NCBI GenBank assembly: GCA_007118555.1
Contig: SKRJ01000462.1
Span: forward strand, 1 to 8,400
Length of the DNA: 8,400 bases
Reading direction: 5' to 3'
DNA from: Anaerolineae bacterium
GTDB taxonomy: Bacteria > Chloroflexota > Anaerolineae > UBA1429
A model generated the notes under the pieces. The model was not told where the DNA came from and made no database searches. It saw nothing but the letters and a program-made list of their open reading frames with translations. Shown here piece after piece: positions 1 through 8,007 of the stretch; position 1 is the stretch's first letter, and the number at the start of each line of letters is the position of its first letter. Position numbers and translations under genes: made by a program.

Positions 1-604
1 GCCGGTGCCCCCGAGCGATGAGATGCGCCGTGGTCTGGGCAATGCCCTGCCCTTCGTCCAGCACGATCGCGGGCAGCGCCAGACCATCCACCCGGCGCGG
101 CGCCAGCAACCCCGGCAAATCAGAGGCCTCGACGAGGACCTGATAGCGCTGGGCAAGATCCTCCTCCGGCCCGGCTACACCCCAGAGCACCGCCCGAGGC
201 GCCAATCCCTCCAGCATCCTCAACGTCTCTATTGCGCCCGCATCGCCGTCCTTACAAGTCAGCACCATGGCGGCAAGGCCCTCCTGGGCGAGGGCTGTCA
301 GGCATGCCGGCAGCATCGTATAGAGCAGGGGGTCGGCCTCTCCGAGCACCAGCACGAGATCAGGATGCGCCTGGCTCGGCGGGGCGTCGTTCACATACCA
401 GCCCAGCCCGTGGCGGCTATAGACGGCTCCCGCGTGTCGCAGCTCGCGGAGAGCGCGCCGCACGGTGATCTGACTCACGCCAAACTCGTCGCAAAGAGCC
501 CGCTCGCTGGGCAACTTATCGCCCGCCTGATAGGCCCCGTTCTCGATCTGCGCCGAGATGCGGTGAACGATCTGCTGATAGAGGGGCCCCCGTGTCAGAT
601 CCAT
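1..604 (-). CDS. GntR-family transcriptional regulator with LacI/GalR-like sensor domain (C-terminus beyond the window)
   Basis: Reading from an ATG at 604-602, the frame stays open for 201 codons to the left edge, so the gene is cut by the window. Residues about 5-72 form a GntR winged helix: PLYQQIVHRI opens it, LPSERALCDEFGVSQITVRR is the helix-turn-helix with recognition helix around 44-58, and HGLGWYV is the wing. From about residue 80 the protein turns into a periplasmic-binding-like sugar-sensor fold, with a hydrophobic strand (DLVLVLGEA) and, near residues 180-201, the IVLDEGQGIAQTTAHLIARG pattern typical of LacI/GalR effector domains. Known proteins of this architecture, such as AraR of Bacillus, are sugar-responsive repressors. 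A purine-rich ribosome-binding site (AAGGTAGGG, 610-618) precedes the start. The gene lies 49 nt downstream of the GH57 gene on the same strand, so control of alpha-glucan metabolism is plausible. The ligand and targets are inference. Confidence 0.88.
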   Translation of the reverse strand, partial: MDLTRGPLYQQIVHRISAQIENGAYQAGDKLPSERALCDEFGVSQITVRRALRELRHAGAVYSRHGLGWYVNDAPPSQAHPDLVLVLGEADPLLYTMLPACLTALAQEGLAAMVLTCKDGDAGAIETLRMLEGLAPRAVLWGVAGPEEDLAQRYQVLVEASDLPGLLAPRRVDGLALPAIVLDEGQGIAQTTAHLIARGHR

Positions 605-653
605 GCGTACCCTACCTTACTCTGTGGTGTCATCTCTGTAGCGCCACCGGGTT

Positions 654-2453
654 CTATGCCCGGCCCTGTCGCTCCGCAAACCAACGATAATCCAGGTCCG
701 GGAACGCATTGTCAAGAGCCAGGAACCTGGCGGCCAACTCGGCGGCCTCGTTCTCGTCACGCGCATCGATCGCCCGGGCCAGTTGCTCAAAGCGGCTCAG
801 GTGCTCGCTGAATCGGCGCGTGGCATACTCACGGGCCTGTCCTGTCGTGACGAGAAAGGGCCAGTCGCTGGACTGGAGCAGCAACAGCTCGCGCGCCGCC
901 TGGTTCAGGGCCGCCAGCAGCGCGCCCTCGGCCTGAGGATGCTCGGCCACCAAACGCTCCATGCGCCGCTCTGCGCCGTGGATGGGCGCCCACATCCAAT
1001 GGGTATCGGGGTTGTCCCACGTCCAATGGGTGCCCCCCGCCCCCCACGAACCTTCAGGGACAGAGAGAGCCCGCTCAGGGGGATGACTGGCCAAATAGCC
1101 GGACGTGGTGACAAGGTCGACCGTCGAATCCTCGGCCAGATGCGCCAGCACCTGGCCAATCCAGCGCACCCCCTCGAACCACCAGTGGCCAAAGAGCTCG
1201 GTGTCATAGTTGGAAGAGATCAGGCCATACTCTTTTTTCTGGTGGGCGTAATCCTGCAAGAGCTCCTTGACCAGGCCGGCATAGTGAGCGGCATGTTCGC
1301 CGATCCTCTCGTCGGCCCAGTCGGGATGGTAGGTGTCCTTGTCGCCCAGCTCGGTGTCAGGGCCGGTAACCCGCCAGTACTGCAGGCCAGAGACAGGATC
1401 CTTGCGGTGGAACTCGCGGTAGGCGGGGTCCCCGGGGTAGCCCCACTCGGCGGACCAGACCTGCATGCCGGTGCGCTCGTTGCGCCCGATAACCGCCACC
1501 GGCGGGCTGGTGATCGCTCCATCGGGCTGCGACACCATATAGGCCCGATAGGTAGTGCCACCGGATTTGGCCGAACTCTCGGGCGAAAGTTCAGGCGAGA
1601 CATCTGCCTGCGACGAGGCTGCGGACGCCGCACCATCCGCCTCCTGAAAGCGTCGTTCCGCCATTGCATAGGGCCCCATGGCCAGGGCCGCCCGCGGGCG
1701 ATAGCCGGCATGCCCCTGCTCGATGGACGAGGTCTCGACGAAAAAGCAACGCAGCCCCTGCGCGGCCAGGAACGCCTCCAGGCCGGGGCGCAGGACACCA
1801 TCGGGATCCCGCTGCGCAGGACGATAGGCGCACTCGGGCAGCCAGATCGTGCGTGGAGCGCGACCAAAATGGCGCTCATAGCTGACAACGGCCGCCCGAA
1901 TCTGCGCAAAGATCGAGGCGTCACGGCTCAGCAGGGGCAGATAGCCGTGGGTGGCGGCGCAGGTGCTGATCTCGATGCAGCCATCATCCTGCAGGCGCCG
2001 AAACGCGCCCACCACATCCTGATCATAGCGCTCGACGAAACTCTCTTTGATGGCCTCGTAATAGTCCCGGTAATAGTTGGCCATATAGTGCAACTGCCCG
2101 TCGCCGGTGCGCCCAAAGCGCGCCACATCCCGGCTCGCCATGTCGATCTCTTCATCCAGGTACACGATAAAGCTCGCACAGATGTCGGCATCGGCCAGTT
2201 GCTCGACGAGCACGGGGGTCATGCTGAGGGTCATCTGACAGCAGATGTCCCGCTCGCGGAGGTCGTTCAATGTGTTCAACAGGGGTATATAGGTCTCGGC
2301 CAGCGCCTCGTGCAGCCACTCTTCGCCATGGGGCCAGCGTCCGGCGCGACGACAGTAGGGAAGATGACTGTGCAGCACGAATTGAAACGCACCGACACCC
2401 GATATACCCGAGCCGCGAGATCGTTCTGGCTCGGACGAGGGGTTGGCGTGCAT
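654..2453 (-). CDS. GH57 family 1,4-alpha-glucan branching enzyme (DUF1957-type)
   Basis: The predicted 599-residue cytoplasmic enzyme transfers alpha-1,4-glucan segments to make alpha-1,6 branches in glycogen-like polymer. The GH57 barrel starts near residue 22 with FQFVLHSHLPY and GRWPHGEEWLHEA, both hallmarks of the branching-enzyme subgroup. The motif TIWLPECAY carries the predicted nucleophile Glu207, and SSNYDTELFGHWWFEG carries the predicted acid/base Asp417. Late motifs EGSWGAGGTHWTWDN (467-481) and LLLQSSDWPFLVTTGQAREY (524-543) complete the C-terminal helical domain. No signal peptide is seen. The ATG at 2453-2451 is supported by GGAGGT at 2459-2464, about 6 nt upstream. Residues about 271-300 are a Ser/Ala/Pro-rich stretch that looks like an inserted linker. 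The other possibility is the related alpha-amylase-like subgroup (AmyC), but the motif set favours branching. A GntR-type regulator lies just downstream on the same strand. Confidence 0.9.
   Translation of the reverse strand: MHANPSSEPERSRGSGISGVGAFQFVLHSHLPYCRRAGRWPHGEEWLHEALAETYIPLLNTLNDLRERDICCQMTLSMTPVLVEQLADADICASFIVYLDEEIDMASRDVARFGRTGDGQLHYMANYYRDYYEAIKESFVERYDQDVVGAFRRLQDDGCIEISTCAATHGYLPLLSRDASIFAQIRAAVVSYERHFGRAPRTIWLPECAYRPAQRDPDGVLRPGLEAFLAAQGLRCFFVETSSIEQGHAGYRPRAALAMGPYAMAERRFQEADGAASAASSQADVSPELSPESSAKSGGTTYRAYMVSQPDGAITSPPVAVIGRNERTGMQVWSAEWGYPGDPAYREFHRKDPVSGLQYWRVTGPDTELGDKDTYHPDWADERIGEHAAHYAGLVKELLQDYAHQKKEYGLISSNYDTELFGHWWFEGVRWIGQVLAHLAEDSTVDLVTTSGYLASHPPERALSVPEGSWGAGGTHWTWDNPDTHWMWAPIHGAERRMERLVAEHPQAEGALLAALNQAARELLLLQSSDWPFLVTTGQAREYATRRFSEHLSRFEQLARAIDARDENEAAELAARFLALDNAFPDLDYRWFAERQGRA
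687..715 (-). promoter_or_regulatory. Putative sigma-70-type promoter for the GntR gene, inside the GH57 3' end
   Basis: On the minus strand a perfect -35 TTGACA (710-715) is followed after 17 bp by GATTAT (687-692), 4 of 6 matches to the -10 consensus. Transcription would start near 680 and leave a leader of about 75 nt before the regulator's ATG at 604. The sequence also encodes LDNAFPDLDY of the branching enzyme, so a chance match under coding constraint is possible. Confidence 0.4.
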
Positions 2454-2516
2454 GGTTGACCTCCGGTGTAGGATAAGGCCGATTCCGATTGGCTCGATCT
2501 GGTCGAGTGCAAGCCG

Positions 2517-2546
2517 ACGTTACCACAGGCAGGGCATCTACGTCAA
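2517..2546 (-). promoter_or_regulatory. Possible promoter for the GH57 gene
   Basis: On the minus strand a TTGACG -35-like box (2541-2546) is followed after 18 bp by TAACGT (2517-2522), a poor -10 match. Transcription would start near 2510, giving a leader of about 57 nt. The -35 is good and the -10 is weak, so this is tentative. Confidence 0.33.
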
Positions 2547-2591
2547 CCCGTTCCGGCATCATCCTACGCGTTAAGTTTACTGCTCCAGCTT

Positions 2592-2620
2592 TTGACGTCT
2601 GGCGCCGCGCCTCTTACAAT
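2592..2620 (+). promoter_or_regulatory. Putative sigma-70-type promoter of recD2
   Basis: TTGACG (2592-2597) and TACAAT (2615-2620) are separated by exactly 17 bp, each matching 5 of 6 consensus positions. The start of transcription would be near 2627, giving a short leader of about 26 nt with the ribosome-binding site AGGGAG (2637-2642). It is divergent from the GH57 promoter candidate, and the two TTGACGT boxes are 45 bp apart in opposite orientation. Confidence 0.65.
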
Positions 2621-2652
2621 GAGCCCGTGGCAAGACAGGGAGCAACAAGCTG

Positions 2653-4941
2653 ATGACACCCTCCCACGGCCCCCCAGGCCGTCAACAATCCTTCTCCTTG
2701 GGCACAGAGGGAGAACCGGTCAAGGGTCTCTACTCGGTCGCACGAGTCACCTTTGCCAATCCAGACACCGACTATGCCGTGGTGCACCTGGTGCCCGCCG
2801 ATGCCGACGACGAGGCCGATTCGCTGGCTGCCGTGGGCACGCTGCGCAATCCCGAGGTGGGCGCCTGCTACCAGATCGAGGGCGTCTGGCGGCAGGATCC
2901 GCGCTATGGCCCTCAGGTGCGCATCACCTCGGCGATCCCCCAGATCCCCACCAGCCTGGCCGCCATCGAGCGCTATCTGGCGGGGGCCAGCATCAAGGGC
3001 CTGGGCCCCCACCATGCGCGACGGCTCATCGAGCACTTTGGAGAGCGCATCCTCGACGTGCTCGAGGAGGGCGGCCAACGCCTCCGCGAGGTGCCCGGCA
3101 TCGGCCCGGTGCGCGCGAGACAGATTCGGGAGAGCTGGGCCGAGCACCAGGGCATGCACGAGTTGATGGCCAACCTGCAAGGGGTCGCCCAACTGACGCC
3201 GATGCAGGCGCAGCGTATCTTTCGCGAGCTGGGCCACGACGCCTGGCAGGCCATCACCAGCGACCCCTACCTCCTGGCGGAGCGGGTGCGCGGCTTTGGG
3301 TTCAAGACCTGCGATCGCATCGGCCGCTCCATTGGGCTGGATGAGCTCGCCCCGCAGCGGCTGCAGGCGGGTCTGCTGCATGCCCTTGGTGAGGCGCTGA
3401 ACGAGGGACACCTGTGGACCGCCCCGGACGAGCTATTGGCCCAGGCCGCCGAGCTGCTGGATGCGCCCAATGAGCTGCTGACGCCCCAGTTAGAGGCCCT
3501 GATCGAGCAGGGGCGCGCGCTGCAGGTGACGCTGGGGGGCTCGTCGAGTACGCACGAGGCAATCTATCTGCGGGCGGCAGCCCAAGCCGAGGAGCGCATC
3601 GCGGCGCATCTCGGCGACTGGCTGCAGGCGCCCCCGGCCGAGGCCCTGCGGCTCTCCTCCCGCGTCGCCGACGAGCAGATTCGGGTCGTGGGCCCCGATG
3701 GCCTCACTGCCATCCAGCGGCAGGCCATCGCCCAGTTGCTGGGTGGGCAGAGGCTGGTGGTGCTCACCGGGGGTCCCGGCACCGGCAAGACCACCACCAT
3801 GCGCACGCTCATTCGCTGCCTGGAGGCGCAAGAGATCACGTACGCCCTGTGCGCCACCACCGGTCGCGCCAGCAAGCAGCTCGCCGACACGACACAGCGC
3901 CCCGCCGCCACGGTCCATCGCCACCTGGGCATCGGGTTTGGCCCGGACGCCCAGCACATCGAGCCCGTGCGCGAGACGGTGCTGATCATCGACGAGGCCT
4001 CGATGATCGATCTGTGGCTGATGGACCAGATCGTCGAACGCCTCACGCCCGACACCCATCTCTTTTTGGTGGGCGATATCGACCAGCTCCCGCCCGTGGG
4101 CCCCGGCGCCCCCCTGCAGGACCTGATCAGCCTCGCGGAGACCGGGTCTCACCCCGGGCTGGGCGTCGTGCGCCTCGATCAGATCTTTCGCCAGGAGGCC
4201 GGCGATGCGAGCCTGATCGTCGTCAACTGCCACCGCGTGCGCGATGGGCAGCGGCCCCAGGCGGGATCGCCCGAGAGGTCGGATTACTATGAGATGCTGC
4301 GGGCCACGCCGCAAGAGGCCCGCGATCTGATCGTGGAGCTGGCCGCGGAGCGGTTGCCCCGCTACCTGGGCGTGCCGCCCAGCGAGGTACAGGTGCTCTC
4401 GCCCATGCATGGCGGCGATGCGGGGGTACAGGCGCTGAACGCCGCCCTTCAGGAACGACTGAACCCGCCCGCCCACCACAAACAGGAGCTGGCCCTGGGG
4501 CGCAGCACCAACGGGCACCGCATGGTGCTGCGCGTGGGCGACAAGGTACGCCAGCTACGCAATGACTATGACAAGGGCGTCTTTAACGGCGACCTGGGCC
4601 TCGTGGCGGCCATAAACCGTGATAGGAGCACCGACGCCCCGACCGTGCATGTGCGCTTTGATGGAGTCCCCGTCACCTACAGTGTGGCCGAGCTGGACGA
4701 TCTGGTGCACGCCTGGGCCATGACGGTGCACGCGGCGCAGGGCTCCCAGTGGCCGGCCGTGGTTATTGCGCTCCTCACCAGCCACTATGTCATGCTGGAG
4801 CGCAACATCCTGTATACGGCCCTTTCACGGGCGCGCCGGCTGGCGGTGCTGGTGACACAGGAGCGGGCGGTGCGCGTGGCAATCCAGCGCAGCCGATCCA
4901 CTACACGGCGCACCGGCCTGGTCGCCCGGCTAACGCAGTAA
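2653..4941 (+). CDS. recD2: RecD2-type ATP-dependent 5'-3' DNA helicase (RecD-like, YrrC family)
   Basis: This 762-residue protein is a superfamily 1B helicase of the stand-alone RecD2 class, which unwinds DNA 5' to 3' and contributes to repair and replication-fork stability in bacteria lacking RecBC partners. The N-terminal region (about 24-95) is the OB-like RecD2 domain. Residues about 100-230 carry helix-hairpin-helix segments (YLAGASIKGLGPHHARRLIE, VPGIGPVRARQI, GFGFKTCDRIG). The motor then shows a Q-like motif (LTAIQRQAI, 351-359), Walker A GGPGTGKT (373-380), Walker B IIDEAS (445-450), motif III GDIDQLPPVG (474-483), and the UvrD-like C-terminal motifs V (TVHAAQGSQW, 691-700) and VI (YTALSRARR, 721-729). 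Length suits the family. The ATG has AGGGAG ten bases upstream. No RecB or RecC lies nearby. No terminator follows, so some readthrough into ppdK is possible. Confidence 0.95.
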   Translation: MTPSHGPPGRQQSFSLGTEGEPVKGLYSVARVTFANPDTDYAVVHLVPADADDEADSLAAVGTLRNPEVGACYQIEGVWRQDPRYGPQVRITSAIPQIPTSLAAIERYLAGASIKGLGPHHARRLIEHFGERILDVLEEGGQRLREVPGIGPVRARQIRESWAEHQGMHELMANLQGVAQLTPMQAQRIFRELGHDAWQAITSDPYLLAERVRGFGFKTCDRIGRSIGLDELAPQRLQAGLLHALGEALNEGHLWTAPDELLAQAAELLDAPNELLTPQLEALIEQGRALQVTLGGSSSTHEAIYLRAAAQAEERIAAHLGDWLQAPPAEALRLSSRVADEQIRVVGPDGLTAIQRQAIAQLLGGQRLVVLTGGPGTGKTTTMRTLIRCLEAQEITYALCATTGRASKQLADTTQRPAATVHRHLGIGFGPDAQHIEPVRETVLIIDEASMIDLWLMDQIVERLTPDTHLFLVGDIDQLPPVGPGAPLQDLISLAETGSHPGLGVVRLDQIFRQEAGDASLIVVNCHRVRDGQRPQAGSPERSDYYEMLRATPQEARDLIVELAAERLPRYLGVPPSEVQVLSPMHGGDAGVQALNAALQERLNPPAHHKQELALGRSTNGHRMVLRVGDKVRQLRNDYDKGVFNGDLGLVAAINRDRSTDAPTVHVRFDGVPVTYSVAELDDLVHAWAMTVHAAQGSQWPAVVIALLTSHYVMLERNILYTALSRARRLAVLVTQERAVRVAIQRSRSTTRRTGLVARLTQ

Positions 4942-4974
4942 CTCGCCGTCGACCTTTCAGACCCAATTGCGGCA

Positions 4975-4985
4975 CTTTGGCAGTT
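4975..4985 (+). repeat. 11-bp element, inverted copy at 7785-7795
   Basis: CTTTGGCAGTT overlaps the -35 box of the upstream ppdK promoter. Its exact reverse complement, AACTGCCAAAG, occurs at 7785-7795 within the hairpin just after the ppdK stop codon. A shorter 8-bp inverted copy, CTGCCAAA, sits at 5030-5037 on the far side of the same promoter. Function is unknown; a regulator-binding site is one possibility. Confidence 0.45.
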
Positions 4986-5005
4986 TCGCAGGAGATATCT
5001 ATAAT
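4977..5005 (+). promoter_or_regulatory. Putative ppdK promoter P1 (sigma-70 type)
   Basis: TTGGCA (4977-4982, 5 of 6) and a perfect TATAAT (5000-5005) are separated by 17 bp. Transcription would begin near 5012, leaving a leader of about 79 nt before the ppdK ATG. The -35 lies in the 11-bp repeated element, and an 8-bp inverted repeat (4976-4983 and 5030-5037) flanks the -10 region. It lies in the recD2-ppdK spacer, so ppdK probably has its own transcript. Confidence 0.72.
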
Positions 5006-5029
5006 CAAGCGAATGCGCCCGAAATCACG

Positions 5030-5059
5030 CTGCCAAACCAGTCGGATTCGGGCTATAGT
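5030..5059 (+). promoter_or_regulatory. Possible second ppdK promoter P2
   Basis: CTGCCA (5030-5035, 4 of 6) and TATAGT (5054-5059, 5 of 6) are 18 bp apart. Transcription would begin near 5066, just before the ribosome-binding site. A 7-bp inverted repeat, GCCCGAA (5017-5023) with TTCGGGC (5047-5053), brackets the -35 and abuts the -10. It is weaker than P1. Confidence 0.4.
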
Positions 5060-5076
5060 ACAGAGATCATGTATCC

Positions 5077-5082
5077 AGGAGG
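5077..5082 (+). promoter_or_regulatory. ppdK: Ribosome-binding site fixing the ppdK start
   Basis: AGGAGG, a full Shine-Dalgarno match, sits 8 nt before the ATG at 5091. It decides the start: the frame stays open upstream into the 3' end of recD2, but those earlier ATGs lack such a site and add sequence with no PPDK similarity. Confidence 0.9.
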
Positions 5083-5090
5083 TTCGTGAG

Positions 5091-7781
<2,691 letters not shown>

Positions 7782-7783
7782 TA

Positions 7784-7801
7784 GAACTGCCAAAGCAGTT
7801 C
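7784..7801 (+). other. Stem-loop immediately after ppdK stop codon
   Basis: GAACTGC and GCAGTTC form a perfect 7-bp stem around a CAAA loop, starting 2 nt after the TAG. No T-run follows, so it is not itself an intrinsic terminator. It could protect the mRNA 3' end or be a protein-binding palindrome. It contains the 11-bp element shared with the ppdK promoter. Confidence 0.55.
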
Positions 7802-7822
7802 GACTCTGGCGGTTCGGCTCCG
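7795..7822 (+). repeat. Two adjacent imperfect 14-bp direct repeats
   Basis: GCAGTTCGACTCTG (7795-7808) is followed directly by GCGGTTCGGCTCCG (7809-7822). They match at 11 of 14 positions, and all three differences are transitions. The second copy overlaps a second small hairpin (7811-7829: GGT, bulged T, CGGC, loop TCCG, GCCGACC). Function is unknown. Confidence 0.4.
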
Positions 7823-7854
7823 GCCGACCTGCTCTAGCGATGAGATTGTCAGAG

Positions 7855-7887
7855 GCCGGGCCCCTCAACAGGGGTCCGGCTTTTCTT
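7855..7887 (+). terminator. Intrinsic terminator after ppdK
   Basis: GCCGGGCCCCT (7855-7865) and AGGGGTCCGGC (7870-7880) form an 11-bp, very GC-rich stem with one G-U pair and a CAAC loop. TTTTCTT (7881-7887) follows directly. This is a textbook rho-independent terminator ending the ppdK transcript 74 nt past the stop codon and separating it from the next gene. Confidence 0.93.
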
Positions 7888-7918
7888 GTGGCCTTGCGGT
7901 CCGAGATCCGCTCACAGC

Positions 7919-7947
7919 TTGCCGTGGCCGCCCTTTGCCGCTACGAT
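7919..7947 (+). promoter_or_regulatory. Possible promoter for the alpha/beta hydrolase gene
   Basis: TTGCCG (7919-7924) and TACGAT (7942-7947) are 17 bp apart, each matching 4 of 6 consensus positions. Transcription would start near 7954, giving a leader of about 54 nt. A promoter is expected here because a strong terminator lies just upstream. Confidence 0.45.
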
Positions 7948-8007
7948 GGGCGTGGTCACGATCGCCTTGTTTCCAGCCCTGCCCTGTGTGGCGGAAGGAG
8001 TCGCGCC

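Noticed and set aside
647..664. Small hairpin (CCGGG...CCCGG) over the GH57 stop codon as a terminator
   Set aside because: The stem is only 5 bp with no T-run on the minus strand. Readthrough into the regulator is more likely.
5..811. Plus-strand open frame of 268 codons at the left edge
   Set aside because: It is antisense to the GntR regulator and crosses the end of the GH57 gene. No ribosome-binding site or domain supports it.
783..2459. Plus-strand open frame of 558 codons opposite the GH57 gene
   Set aside because: Its composition (Arg, Gly, Pro, His-rich) and lack of any family motif mark it as a shadow. The minus strand has all GH57 motifs and a good ribosome-binding site.
2493..2507. 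Short palindrome CTCGATCTGGTCGAG in the GH57 leader
   Set aside because: Arms are only 5 bp and no second copy is seen near the GntR gene, so there is too little to call an operator.
2468..2567. Inverted pair GTAGGAT (2468-2474) and ATCCTAC (2561-2567) flanking the GH57 promoter region
   Set aside because: A 7-bp inverted match within a 200-bp spacer is expected about once by chance, and nothing else supports it.
3490..4518. Minus-strand open frame of 342 codons inside recD2
   Set aside because: The sequence is low-complexity and shadow-like, and sits opposite the helicase motor motifs of recD2.
4749..5090. Longer ppdK start inside the 3' end of recD2 (1010-residue version)
   Set aside because: The extra 114 residues have no PPDK similarity and overlap recD2. 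AGGAGG eight bases before 5091 and the usual PPDK N-terminus fix the start at 5091.
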